Below the pieces are notes generated by a model. It saw only the letters and a list, made by a program, of their open reading frames with translations. It made no database searches and was not told the origin of the DNA. Made by a program: the position numbers and the translations under genes. DNA of 64,000 nt, taken from assembly GCA_965212075.1 (NCBI GenBank), contig OZ243043.1, forward strand, positions 1,488,001 to 1,552,000. Direction: 5' to 3'. This DNA is from CBDBUR01 sp965212075. GTDB taxonomy: Bacteria; Pseudomonadota; Alphaproteobacteria; JAPOUT01; G958296285. Positions 43,005-52,218 of this stretch are shown piece after piece (the stretch's first letter is position 1; the number at the start of each line of letters is the position of its first letter).

Positions 43005-43055
43005 TGGGGTTTCCCCTCCATCTCGTGCCGATTATAGCATGGCCAAAACGCGATC

Positions 43056-43081
43056 GCCAAAATACTCTGCCAAAATACTCT
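43056..43081. repeat. 13-bp tandem duplication upstream of nudC
   Basis: GCCAAAATACTCT is repeated exactly twice in the 97-bp divergent spacer between dnaX and nudC, ending 20 bp before the nudC ATG. It could mark a regulatory site or simple slippage. Confidence 0.9.
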
Positions 43082-43101
43082 GATTGCGGCAATATGGCGT
43101 T

Positions 43102-44016
43102 ATGTCAGATTTGCCCAACATCTTTGCCAATAATCCACTCAACCGCGCAACCTACCGCCGCGATAAATCAGATTGGATCAAAGCCGCATATAAGTCAGGA
43201 TTGATTTTGCCTTTATGGCGCGGACAGGTTTTTGTTCCCGCCCGTGCGCAGACTTTAGGCTGGCTGCGCTCCGGTCTCATTGAGGCCGACCAGCAGATCG
43301 GCATGATCTTTCTCGGTGTTGATTCAAAAGATCGCCCGCATTTCGTCTGTCCGCTGCCGGACAGCCCTCATCCAGAAGAAGAGGGCGCGTTGGCGGGGCT
43401 CGGCGCATTTTTGGATGTGCGCGGCCTCGCCCTTGAGCAGAAGCTTTCGGCAGGAGATTTGGCCATCGCCGCGCAGGCGCGCGCGCTGGTTGAATGGCAT
43501 GGCGATCATATCTTTTGCGCCCGCTGCGGACAAAAAACCGCGCCGATTGATGCCGGTCATAAGCGCTATTGCGCGTCATGTGAAAAAGAGCATTTCCCGC
43601 GCACAGACCCCGTCGTGATTATGATGATCTATCATGGCGATAAGGGGTTTCTTGGGCGGCAGAAAAACTGGCCAAAGAATTTTTATTCGGCTTTGGCTGG
43701 TTTTATTGAGCCGGGCGAATCAATAGAAGAGGCAGTCATCCGCGAAAGCTGGGAGGAGGCTGAGTTGGATATTATCAAAGTCGCTTATCATTCAGCCCAG
43801 CCTTGGCCCTGGCCCTATTCTTTGATGATCGGCTGTCTGGCCGAAGCCAAGCATGAGGAGTTCAAAATTGACGGCGTTGAGCTGGAGGATGGCCAATGGT
43901 TCACGCGCCCTATGTTGAAGCAAATGCTCGCGCGCGCTCCCGATGCGGCAGCGCAAATTCCACCGCCTATGGCCATCGCGCATCGGCTGATTGATGCTTT
44001 TGTGAAAGCCGGTTAA
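43102..44016 (+). CDS. nudC: NAD(+) diphosphatase
   Basis: Nudix hydrolase that cleaves NAD(H) and can remove NAD caps from RNA. The zinc module CARCGQ and CASCEKEHFPRTDP precedes the Nudix box GFIEPGESIEEAVIRESWEE and the NudC hallmark SQPWPWPYSLMIG. In the Nudix box the usual Gly after EE is replaced (AEL). The ATG at 43102 gives a 304-residue protein. The 3' end overlaps pheA by 4 bp, convergently. Confidence 0.92.
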   Translation: MSDLPNIFANNPLNRATYRRDKSDWIKAAYKSGLILPLWRGQVFVPARAQTLGWLRSGLIEADQQIGMIFLGVDSKDRPHFVCPLPDSPHPEEEGALAGLGAFLDVRGLALEQKLSAGDLAIAAQARALVEWHGDHIFCARCGQKTAPIDAGHKRYCASCEKEHFPRTDPVVIMMIYHGDKGFLGRQKNWPKNFYSALAGFIEPGESIEEAVIRESWEEAELDIIKVAYHSAQPWPWPYSLMIGCLAEAKHEEFKIDGVELEDGQWFTRPMLKQMLARAPDAAAQIPPPMAIAHRLIDAFVKAG

Positions 44017-44873
44017 TTTTTTTTGCGCATTTGCGCGCGAAACGGGCTTTCGCGATACGTGCCGAGAATGGTGATTGTCTCGCTGAAAAATTTCAGCTCG
44101 TTCATCGCCTCAATGATATTTGGCTGCTGCGGATGGCCCTCAATGTCGGCGTAAAATTGCGTGACATGAAACGGATATTCAATCTGGCCGCTCTCGAGCC
44201 GGATCATATTGACGCTATTGGAGGCAAAGCCGCCCAGCGCCTTATATAGCGCTGCGGGCACATTGCGCACGCGAAAAATAAAACTGGTGATGACGCGATC
44301 CTGCAAAGATGTCTCTATAGGCTGGCGCGCCAGAACCAAAAACCGCGTTATGTTATGCACCTGATCTTCAATATGATCGCGCAGCACTTTCAGGCCGTAA
44401 ATTTTAGCTGCGCTTTCAGGCGCGATCGCGGCCTGTGCGCGGTTTTGCGTTTCGGAAATTTCGCGCGCCGCACCCGCCGTGTCGCCGGTCGCAATGGGGG
44501 TGAGCCCCATCTCACGGATGATCTTGCGGCATTGGCCGAGCGCCATAATATGGCTATAGACAAATTTAAGATCAGCCTTTTGCGCATCCGGCAGGCCGAG
44601 CAGCGCATAAGAAATCTGCTCAAAATGTTCGCCGACAATATGCAGCCCCGATTGCGGCAATAGATGATGAATCGCCGCCACGCGTCCGGCAAGAGAATTT
44701 TCAATCGGAATCATCGCCATCTGCGCTTTGTCTTGCGCGACAGCCTCAAACACATCTTCAAAGGTCGGATAAGGCTGAGGCTGCATATCAGGCGCGTAAT
44801 TGATCGATGCACGGTGGGAGTTCGCGCCCAGCTCGCCTTGAAAGGCGATCATGTTTTTATCTTTATTCGGCAT
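44013..44873 (-). CDS. pheA: Prephenate dehydratase
   Basis: Phenylalanine branch: converts prephenate to phenylpyruvate. The dehydratase domain (about residues 8-190) includes FQGELGANSHRAS, IPIENSLAGRV and the catalytic HNITRFLVLARQ. An ACT domain for feedback by phenylalanine follows (SGQIEYPFHVTQFYADIEGH). The mutase is separate. The start at 44873 overlaps kdsB by 11 bp; an ATG at 44852 (MIAFQGE) is also possible. Confidence 0.93.
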   Translation of the reverse strand: MPNKDKNMIAFQGELGANSHRASINYAPDMQPQPYPTFEDVFEAVAQDKAQMAMIPIENSLAGRVAAIHHLLPQSGLHIVGEHFEQISYALLGLPDAQKADLKFVYSHIMALGQCRKIIREMGLTPIATGDTAGAAREISETQNRAQAAIAPESAAKIYGLKVLRDHIEDQVHNITRFLVLARQPIETSLQDRVITSFIFRVRNVPAALYKALGGFASNSVNMIRLESGQIEYPFHVTQFYADIEGHPQQPNIIEAMNELKFFSETITILGTYRESPFRAQMRKKN

Positions 44874-45642
44874 TTTCTGCTCCCATCACTTTGCGCGCAT
44901 AAGCCAGATCAGCAGGATTGTCTACAGATAAAGGTGGCCGGTCAATGATCGCGGTGTCAATCTTCATGCCAGCGGCCAGCGCGCGCAATTGTTCCAGATT
45001 TTCGCGCCGCTCCAGTTTTGACGGCGGCAGCGAGGAAAATGTCTCTAAAGCCGCGCGCCGCCACGCATAAAGTCCGATATGACCCCAGATCACGCCTGCA
45101 CCCGCAGGCACAAGATTGCGTGAAAAATAAAGCACACGCGCCTTTTTTGGATCATTTTTTTGGCCATCTTTTTGATTAGGCGTCTCATCAAAATCGGCGA
45201 GCACAGCCTTGACCTGATCAGGATTATGCTGCTGGTCTTCATCAGCACAAGGTGCCACAAGCGTCGCCAGCGCGGCATCGCCCGAGACAAGCACTTGATA
45301 ACAGGCGCGAATCGCTTCAGGTTGAATGTTCGGCATATCACCCTGCAAATTGATGACCACGTCATATTGGCGCTGCCGATCAATCTCGGCCAGCGCCGCA
45401 AGGCAGCGATCTGAGCCCGAAGGCAAGTCCGACGCGGTCAGCACCGCGCGTAAGCCCTCTTTTTCCGCCGCTTCGGCGATGGCCGCGTCTCCGGCGGCAA
45501 TCACTACCGGCGCGATTTCCGCCGCCGCCGCCCGCTGCGCTACATGAATGACCATCGCCCGATCGCCGATCAGTGCTAGCGGTTTGTCCGGCAAGCGCAC
45601 GCTCGCCATGCGGGCGGGGATGAGAATAATCGGATTTGGCAT
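44863..45642 (-). CDS. kdsB: 3-deoxy-manno-octulosonate cytidylyltransferase
   Basis: Activates Kdo as CMP-Kdo for lipopolysaccharide. The N-terminal nucleotide loop PARMASVRLPDKPLALIG, LPSGSDRC and INLQGDMPNI are typical. The 259-residue length is close to normal. It is divergent from cycM. The presence of Kdo activation supports an LPS-bearing Gram-negative cell. Confidence 0.94.
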   Translation of the reverse strand: MPNPIILIPARMASVRLPDKPLALIGDRAMVIHVAQRAAAAEIAPVVIAAGDAAIAEAAEKEGLRAVLTASDLPSGSDRCLAALAEIDRQRQYDVVINLQGDMPNIQPEAIRACYQVLVSGDAALATLVAPCADEDQQHNPDQVKAVLADFDETPNQKDGQKNDPKKARVLYFSRNLVPAGAGVIWGHIGLYAWRRAALETFSSLPPSKLERRENLEQLRALAAGMKIDTAIIDRPPLSVDNPADLAYARKVMGAENAE

Positions 45643-45660
45643 GCTTGCACCTTGGCTGCT

Positions 45661-45689
45661 TTGTCTTTAGAGTGTGCCCACATTATCAT
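45661..45689 (+). promoter_or_regulatory. Probable cycM promoter
   Basis: TTGTCT (45661-45666) and TATCAT (45684-45689) are spaced by 17 bp, about 64 bp before the chosen TTG start, and lie in the kdsB-cycM divergent spacer. Confidence 0.5.
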
Positions 45690-45713
45690 TTTTTGCAGAT
45701 AAAACCGACGATC

Positions 45714-45757
45714 GATCAAAATCTTGGGGATCAAAATCTTGGAGCCAAAATTTTGGA
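45714..45757 (+). repeat. 15-bp tandem repeat at the cycM start
   Basis: Units GATCAAAATCTTGGG and GATCAAAATCTTGGA are followed by a degenerate third copy (GCCAAAATTTTGGA) that contains the ribosome site and the TTG start codon. Confidence 0.85.
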
Positions 45758-46271
45758 AAGCTTTGAATTGAATAAAATTCTGGGTGGAATCCTTTCTGCT
45801 CTTTTTGTGATCACGCTCGTGCGGCTGGCCGCAAGCGCAATCTATGCGCCGCCGCCCGTGACCGGCATGACCGGCCCGCAAGTGGCGGCGATCGTCCAAT
45901 CCGTCGCCGCACCCGAAAAGCCTCTTGAGGAGCTCTTGAAAACCGCCAGCCTCGAGCGCGGCCAGCGCGTGTCTAAAAAATGCGTCTCCTGCCACACTTT
46001 TAATCAAGACGGCCCAGACCGCATCGGCCCTAATCTGTGGAGCATCTTGAACCGCGAGGCCGGCACCAAAAAAGACTTCGGCTATTCCCCCGCAATGAAA
46101 AAACATAAAGGCAAATGGGGCTATCAGGAGCTCGCCGCTTTTTTGAAAAAACCACGCAAATATATCTCCGGCACCAATATGAGCTTCGCCGGTCTGCGCA
46201 AGCCCGAAGATCGCGCGGCAATTATTCTTTATCTGCGCTCTTTGTCCGATAAAAAACCCGCTCTGCCTTAA
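45753..46271 (+). CDS. cycM: Membrane-anchored c-type cytochrome (CycM-like)
   Basis: A class I cytochrome c that carries electrons between the bc1 complex and a terminal oxidase. The heme site is CVSCH (C77, C80, H81) and the axial Met lies in GTNMSF. An N-terminal helix (ILGGILSALFVITLV) anchors it to the membrane. TTG at 45753 is chosen as start because GGAG sits 8 bp upstream and the product then begins xESFELNKI, like other CycM proteins. The frame is open upstream to 45636, but that part overlaps kdsB and looks random. Confidence 0.88.
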   Translation: MESFELNKILGGILSALFVITLVRLAASAIYAPPPVTGMTGPQVAAIVQSVAAPEKPLEELLKTASLERGQRVSKKCVSCHTFNQDGPDRIGPNLWSILNREAGTKKDFGYSPAMKKHKGKWGYQELAAFLKKPRKYISGTNMSFAGLRKPEDRAAIILYLRSLSDKKPALP

Positions 46272-46304
46272 AATATCGCCTTAAACCTTCCTGTCTTAAA
46301 TCTT

Positions 46305-48140
46305 ATGGTGAAATTTGCCGCGCTGATTTTGTTTTTTATCGCGCCTCATTTATGGGTGGGGGTGGTCGGCGCTCAAGCCGGACAAGATGCGCGAAAAGCG
46401 CAAGATGCGCAAAAGCACGGCCTATCACTTTTCGGCGATCTTAAATATCCAAAGCAGTTCAAAAAATTTTCCTATGTCAATGAGAACGCCCCGAAGACCG
46501 GCAAGCTGACGCTCGGCACACAAGGCGGGTTTGACAGTTTAAACCGGTTCATCATTAAAGGGCGTCCGGCGCAATATCTCTCTTTGCTCTATGATACTTT
46601 GATGAGCCCCAGCCTTGATGAGCCCGCTTCCGCTTATGGTCTGGTGGCGCGTTCGGTGGCGATCGCCAAAGATCAAAGCCATATGACGTTCACATTGCGC
46701 AGCGAAGCCCGCTTCCATGATGGCCAGCCCATCACCGCCGATGATGTGATCTGGACGCTCAAGACGCTTAAAGCCGCTCATCCATTTTACGCCGCCTATT
46801 ATCGCAATGTCCGCCGCGCTGAAAAATTATCGCAGCATCAAGTGCGCTTTCATCTTGATCGCGGCTTCAACCGCGAGCTGCCATTCATTTTGGGTCAATT
46901 GCCGGTCTTGCCGAAACATTATTGGCAGCAGAAAGATCGCGATTTTATGGCAACGTCGCTGACACCGCCTTTGGGCTCCGGCCCCTATCGTGTCGCCGCG
47001 GTTGACGCTGGACGCGCCATCACCTATGCCCGCGTCAAAAATTATTGGGGAAAAAATCTGCCGGTCAATGTTGGGCATCATAATTTTAATGAAATCCGCG
47101 TTGAATATTTTGGCGATGATTCCATTGCCTTTGAGGCATTTAAGGCAGGCACGCTGGACTTTCGCGCCGAGAGCCGCGCGGCAAATTGGGCGATCGGCTA
47201 TCAAGCGATCGCCGCCAAGCGCGGTGCGGCGCTCATGCGTGAGATGATCAAAGAGAAAAATCCGTCCGGTATGCAGGCATTCGCTTTCAACATTCGGCGC
47301 GATAAATTTTTTGATCCGCGCCTGCGCCAAGCGTTTAATTATGCATTTGATTTTGAGTGGATGAATAAGAACTTTTTTTATCAATCCTATGACCGCACAC
47401 AGAGCTATTTTGAAGGCTCTGAGCTTGTCGCCAGCGGGCTTCCCTCCAAAGGTGAGTTGAAACTGCTTGACAAATGGCGTGGCCAAATCCCTGATGCAGT
47501 GTTTGCGCGCGCTTACGCCAATCCGAAAACGGATGGCACAGGCCGCCCGCGCGCCAATCTGCGCCGTGCCCGCCAGCTTTTGCGCGAAGCCGGATGGCAT
47601 ATCAAAGACACTAAGCTCGTCAATGTCAAAACCGGTGCGCCGCTTGGCGTTGAGTTTTTGCTCGTCGCGCCCGCCTTTGAAAAAATCGCACTCGCTTATC
47701 GGCGGCAACTCAAAAAATTAGGAATTGCGGCTAGAGTGAACATCGTTGATCCGGCGCAATATCGCAATCGGCTGCGCGATTATGATTTTGATATTATCAT
47801 TCACACTTTTGGGCAGTCGCTCTCGCCCGGCAATGAGCAGCGCGACTTTTGGAGTTCTGAGGCCGCAAAACTGCCCGGAGGCCGCAACCTCATCGGCATT
47901 CAAAATCCCGCAATTGACGAACTGATTGAACAGATCATCGCCGCCAAAGATCGGCCTTCGCTCATCACCGCCTGCCGCGCGCTTGATCGGGTTTTGCGCG
48001 CCTATCATTATGTCGTGCCGCAATGGCATTTAGCATCACAGCGGATCGCTTTTTGGAAGCCGCTCGCTCATCCGAAAAAGCTGCCCGATTACGGGCTGGG
48101 CTTTCCGGCGATCTGGTGGAGCGAGGGGAGCAAAAAATGA
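46305..48140 (+). CDS. Peptide ABC transporter substrate-binding protein 1 (YejA-like)
   Basis: A 611-residue periplasmic binding protein of the SBP_bac_5 family. A signal peptide (ALILFFIAPHLWVGVVGA) precedes HGLSLFGDLKYP, and the family stretch ARFHDGQPITADDVIWTLK is clear. The first mature residues contain an 18-bp duplication (46383-46418). It is followed by a second binding protein with a 4-bp overlap and by Yej-type permease and ATPase genes. Relatives bind peptides, murein peptides or microcin C. Ligand choice cannot be told. Confidence 0.88.
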   Translation: MVKFAALILFFIAPHLWVGVVGAQAGQDARKAQDAQKHGLSLFGDLKYPKQFKKFSYVNENAPKTGKLTLGTQGGFDSLNRFIIKGRPAQYLSLLYDTLMSPSLDEPASAYGLVARSVAIAKDQSHMTFTLRSEARFHDGQPITADDVIWTLKTLKAAHPFYAAYYRNVRRAEKLSQHQVRFHLDRGFNRELPFILGQLPVLPKHYWQQKDRDFMATSLTPPLGSGPYRVAAVDAGRAITYARVKNYWGKNLPVNVGHHNFNEIRVEYFGDDSIAFEAFKAGTLDFRAESRAANWAIGYQAIAAKRGAALMREMIKEKNPSGMQAFAFNIRRDKFFDPRLRQAFNYAFDFEWMNKNFFYQSYDRTQSYFEGSELVASGLPSKGELKLLDKWRGQIPDAVFARAYANPKTDGTGRPRANLRRARQLLREAGWHIKDTKLVNVKTGAPLGVEFLLVAPAFEKIALAYRRQLKKLGIAARVNIVDPAQYRNRLRDYDFDIIIHTFGQSLSPGNEQRDFWSSEAAKLPGGRNLIGIQNPAIDELIEQIIAAKDRPSLITACRALDRVLRAYHYVVPQWHLASQRIAFWKPLAHPKKLPDYGLGFPAIWWSEGSKK

Positions 48141-50014
48141 ATCTTCGCCGCGCCGTCTTCAGTTTGAGTTTTTTCTGCGGTCTTTTTTGTGTGCCTCTCG
48201 CCGCAGGCGCGCAGGCGCGTCATGGCCTGTCGGTTTTTGGCGATCTCGCTTATTCCGCAGATTTTGCCCATTTTGCCTATGTCAATCCGCAAGCGCCGAA
48301 GGGCGGGCTTCTATCACAGACCGGCGCGCCGTCAAGGATTCCCAACGCCTCGCCGCTGACCTTTGACAGCTTCAACGGCTATATCCTCAAAGGCAATGGC
48401 GCGCAAGGGCTCGAGATGACCTCTGATAGCTTGATGACGCGCGCTTATGATGAGCCCGATGCCGTCTATGGTCTGGTCGCGCAAAATGTTCTTTTGTCCA
48501 AAGATGCGCGGCGCGCTTTGTTCACTCTGCGCCCGCGGGCGCGGTTCCATGACGGCGCGCCTTTGACCGCAGAAGATGTCGCCTTCTCGCTGATGTTGCT
48601 GAAACAAAATGGCCACCCGCTGATCGCAAGCCATTTGCGCCATCTAGAGTTGGCTGCAGCTGACCCAAAAGGGCGGCTGCGGCTGCGTCTTTCGGCACAG
48701 GTCAAAACCCGCATTGAGCGCATGCGCTTCTGGCTTCTGATCGCGCAGCTGCCGATCTTTTCTAAAACCTATTATGCAAAGCATGATTTCACCAAAACGA
48801 CATTGATGCCGCCTTTGGGCTCCGGTCCTTATCAGGTCAACAAATTCAAAGCGGGCCGCTTCATCACCTACCAGCGCGTCAAAAATTACTGGGCGCGCGA
48901 TCTGCCGGTCAATAAAGGCCGCTGGAATTTTGACCAGATCAAATTTGAATATTTCCGCGATCGCAACAGCGAGTTTGAAGCCTTTAAGGCGGGCGTCTAT
49001 CAGCTGCGCGAAGAATACACGTCTAAAGTCTGGGCGCGCCAATATGATTTTCCCGCCATGCTTGATGGCCGCGTCAAAAAATTGAAGCTGCCCGATCGCA
49101 CGCCTTCAGGCGCGCAGGGCTGGTTCATCAATATGCGGCGGGAAAAGTTTCGCGATCTGCGTGTGCGGGAAGCTTTGGGTCTCGCTTTTGATTTTGGCTG
49201 GACCAACCGCAATCAATTTTATAACATCTACCGCCGCACTGAGAGCTTTTTTGAAAACTCAAAAATGAAGGCGCAAGGACGCCCGCACCGCAAGGAGCTC
49301 GCCCTGCTCGTGCCTTGGCGTGAAAACTTGCCTTCATCCGTGTTCGGCACGGCGATCGAAGCGCCGCGCTCTGACGGTTCAGGCCAAGATCGCCGCCTTC
49401 TGCGCCGCGCGGCGCAATTGCTCAAAAACGCCGGATGGGTGATCAAAAATGGCCGCCGCCAAAATAGCCAAGGCCAGATTCTGACAATAGAATTCCTCAA
49501 TGACACGCCAAGCTTTGAGCGCATCGTTCAGCCTTATATAAAAAACCTTCGCCTGCTGGGCATTGAGGCCGTCTTGCGTATTGTTGACGCGGCGCAATAC
49601 CAGCAGCGTCTGCGCCAGTTTGACTTCGATATCACCACCCGCCGCTACACCATGCCCAGCACGCCCGGCATTGAATTGAAAAATTATTTCTCTTCCGCGC
49701 TCGCCCATGTGCCGGGAAGCCTCAACATTTCAGGCGTTGAGCATAAAGCGGTTGACGCTTTGATCGCGCGCATCATTGCGGCTTCCTCGCGCGCCGAGCA
49801 GCTTTATGCCGTCCATGCGCTCGATCGCATCCTGCGCGCGCTTTATATTTGGGTGCCGCAATGGCATAATGTCAGCCACCACATCGCCTATTGGGATATT
49901 TACGAGCGCCCCAAAAATAAGCCCGATTATGCGCGCGGCATTCTCGATACATGGTGGGCAAAACCATCTGCGCGCGCCGCATCAACAAACCCCGCGAGCC
50001 TTGAGCAAAAATGA
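48137..50014 (+). CDS. yejA: Peptide ABC transporter substrate-binding protein 2 (YejA-like)
   Basis: A 625-residue paralogue of the preceding gene. The shared opening HGLSVFGDLAY, ARFHDGAPLTAEDVAFSL, PPLGSGPYQV and the end VPQWHNVSHHIAYW all line up with it. The signal peptide is RRAVFSLSFFCGLFCVPLAAGA. The ATG at 48137 overlaps the upstream stop (ATGA) with a GAGGGGAG ribosome site. Its own stop overlaps yejB by 4 bp. Confidence 0.88.
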   Translation: MNLRRAVFSLSFFCGLFCVPLAAGAQARHGLSVFGDLAYSADFAHFAYVNPQAPKGGLLSQTGAPSRIPNASPLTFDSFNGYILKGNGAQGLEMTSDSLMTRAYDEPDAVYGLVAQNVLLSKDARRALFTLRPRARFHDGAPLTAEDVAFSLMLLKQNGHPLIASHLRHLELAAADPKGRLRLRLSAQVKTRIERMRFWLLIAQLPIFSKTYYAKHDFTKTTLMPPLGSGPYQVNKFKAGRFITYQRVKNYWARDLPVNKGRWNFDQIKFEYFRDRNSEFEAFKAGVYQLREEYTSKVWARQYDFPAMLDGRVKKLKLPDRTPSGAQGWFINMRREKFRDLRVREALGLAFDFGWTNRNQFYNIYRRTESFFENSKMKAQGRPHRKELALLVPWRENLPSSVFGTAIEAPRSDGSGQDRRLLRRAAQLLKNAGWVIKNGRRQNSQGQILTIEFLNDTPSFERIVQPYIKNLRLLGIEAVLRIVDAAQYQQRLRQFDFDITTRRYTMPSTPGIELKNYFSSALAHVPGSLNISGVEHKAVDALIARIIAASSRAEQLYAVHALDRILRALYIWVPQWHNVSHHIAYWDIYERPKNKPDYARGILDTWWAKPSARAASTNPASLEQK

Positions 50015-51099
50015 CCGCCTATATTATTCGCCGCCTCGCTCTCATGGTGCCGACTTTGTTCGGAATCCTGCTCGTCAGCTTCACGGTCGCGCAATTTGCG
50101 CCCGGCGGGCCGGTGGAGCGAATCATCGCGCAATTGACCGACAGCCAAACCTCAGCAACTTCGCGCTTCACCGGCGGCGGCAGCGAAACTTATAACGCGC
50201 AAAGTGATGGAAGCGGACTCTATCGCGGCGCGCAGGGACTCGATCCGGAATTTATCCGCCAGCTTGAGCGCCAATTCGGCTTTGATCGTCCGGTGCATGA
50301 GCGCTTTTTTATGATGATCTGGAACTATCTGCGCTTTGATTTTGGCAAAAGCTATTATCGCGACCAGAGCGTCATTGATCTGATCATTGAGAAGCTGCCT
50401 GTCTCCATATCGCTTGGCCTCTGGACGACATTGCTGACTTATTTAATTTCAATTCCCCTCGGCATCGCCAAAGCGCGCCGCGCGGGCACAAATTTTGACA
50501 GCTGGACCAGCATCGTGATCGTGATCGGCTATGCGGTGCCCGCCTTTTTGTTTGCGATATTTCTCGTCGTGCTTTTTGCCGGCGGATCATTCTGGGATCT
50601 ATTCCCTCTGCGCGGCTTGGTTTCGGAAAATTGGGACGCGCTTTCATGGCCTGCGCGCATTGTTGATTATTTCTGGCATTTGGCTTTGCCGATTGCCGCT
50701 TTGGCGATCGGCGCGTTTGCGACGACCAGCCTGCTGACGCGCAATGCTTTTTTGGATGAGATCACGCGCCATTATGTGGTCACCGCGCGCGCGAAGGGCG
50801 TCGGCGAGCGGCGGATCTTATATCATCATGTGTTTCGCAATGCGATGCTGATCATCATCGCCGGATTCCCCGGCGCTTTCATCGGCGCATTCTTTACCGG
50901 CGCGCTGCTCATTGAAACGATATTCTCATTGGACGGGCTGGGCCTTTTATCTTACACCGCGATCATTGATCGCGATTATCCGGTCGTTTTTGCCACGCTT
51001 TATATGTTTGGCTTGCTGGGTCTGGTCATCACTTTGATCTCAGACCTCACTTATAATTGGGTTGATCCGCGCATCGATTTTGAGTCGCGGGAATCATAG
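50011..51099 (+). CDS. yejB: Peptide ABC transporter permease YejB
   Basis: A 362-residue inner-membrane permease of the DppB/YejB type. Six hydrophobic segments are seen, the first at residues ~9-30. The EAA-like loop for the ATPase lies in VTARAKGVGERRILYHHVFRNAMLI (only part need match). The long stretch after the first helix (SGLYRGAQGLDPEFIRQLE) is typical of YejB. It overlaps yejA by 4 bp. Confidence 0.93.
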   Translation: MTAYIIRRLALMVPTLFGILLVSFTVAQFAPGGPVERIIAQLTDSQTSATSRFTGGGSETYNAQSDGSGLYRGAQGLDPEFIRQLERQFGFDRPVHERFFMMIWNYLRFDFGKSYYRDQSVIDLIIEKLPVSISLGLWTTLLTYLISIPLGIAKARRAGTNFDSWTSIVIVIGYAVPAFLFAIFLVVLFAGGSFWDLFPLRGLVSENWDALSWPARIVDYFWHLALPIAALAIGAFATTSLLTRNAFLDEITRHYVVTARAKGVGERRILYHHVFRNAMLIIIAGFPGAFIGAFFTGALLIETIFSLDGLGLLSYTAIIDRDYPVVFATLYMFGLLGLVITLISDLTYNWVDPRIDFESRES

Positions 51100-51132
51100 A
51101 AGATCGGCAGGAAAATCATCATAGAAATCTTT

Positions 51133-52209
51133 ATGAAAACAATTAGGAAAATTTTTAAAAAAATCACGCATCCATCGCCTTTGACCCAAAGGCGCTGGCA
51201 GGTTTTCCGCGCGCACCGGCGCGGCTTCTGGTCTTTGGTGATTTTCCTCATCCTGTTTTTGACAACCCTGTTTGCCGAATTCATCGCCAATGACAAGCCT
51301 TTGATCATTTTCTGGCAGGGCGAATTTTATGCGCCGGTTTTTGCTGCCTATCCGGAGACCGCCTTTGGCGGCGAATTCGCCACCGAAGCCGATTATCGCG
51401 ACCCCTATCTCAGCGCTTTGCTCGACAAAGCGCCCGCCGCGTGGATATTGTGGCCGCCCATCCATTACAGCTATGACACGATCAATTTGAACCTCCCGCA
51501 GCCCGCCCCCGCCCCGCCTGACGGCGAAAACTGGCTGGGCACCGACGATCAAGGCCGCGATGTGCTCGCGCGGCTGATCTATGGCTTTCGCATCTCGGTT
51601 CTGTTTGGCCTGACGCTGACGATTTTCTCTTCGCTCATCGGCATCGCCGCCGGCGCGGTGCAGGGCTATTTCGGCGGCTGGACCGATCTGATCTTCCAGC
51701 GCTTCATCGAGATTTGGACAAGCGTGCCGCAGCTCTATCTGCTGATCATCATCGCGGCGGTCATCGCGCCCAGCTTCTGGATCTTGCTGGGCATTTTGAT
51801 GCTGTTTAGCTGGGTCGCGCTGGTCGCCGTCGTGCGCGCCGAGTTTTTGCGGGTGCGCAATTTTGAATATGTGCTCGCTGCGCGCGCCATGGGGCTTTCG
51901 GTTGCGCGCATCATGTTTCGCCATTTGCTGCCCAATGCGATGATCGCCGCTTTGACGTTCGCACCGTTTATTCTCAACGCCTCGATCACGACATTGACCT
52001 CTCTGGATTTTTTGGGCTTCGGGCTGCCGCCCGGATCGCCGTCGCTAGGCGAGCTGCTCGCGCAGGGCAAGAACAATATCCATGCGCCGTGGCTGGGGCT
52101 CGCCGGATTTTTCACACTGGCTCTGATGCTCTCGCTGCTGGTTTTTATCGGCGAAGCGGTGCGCGACGCTTTTGATCCCCGTAAAAACTTTGCGCAAGAA
52201 AGAAAATAA
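51133..52209 (+). CDS. yejE: Peptide ABC transporter permease YejE
   Basis: A 358-residue second permease (DppC/YejE type). It has the typical opening SPLTQRRWQVFRAHRRGFWS and LGTDDQGRDVLARLIYGFR, with the EAA loop around AARAMGLSVARIMFRHLLPN. No strong ribosome site is seen at the ATG, 33 bp after yejB. yejF follows 9 bp later. Confidence 0.93.
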   Translation: MKTIRKIFKKITHPSPLTQRRWQVFRAHRRGFWSLVIFLILFLTTLFAEFIANDKPLIIFWQGEFYAPVFAAYPETAFGGEFATEADYRDPYLSALLDKAPAAWILWPPIHYSYDTINLNLPQPAPAPPDGENWLGTDDQGRDVLARLIYGFRISVLFGLTLTIFSSLIGIAAGAVQGYFGGWTDLIFQRFIEIWTSVPQLYLLIIIAAVIAPSFWILLGILMLFSWVALVAVVRAEFLRVRNFEYVLAARAMGLSVARIMFRHLLPNAMIAALTFAPFILNASITTLTSLDFLGFGLPPGSPSLGELLAQGKNNIHAPWLGLAGFFTLALMLSLLVFIGEAVRDAFDPRKNFAQERK

Positions 52210-52218
52210 AGAAAAATA

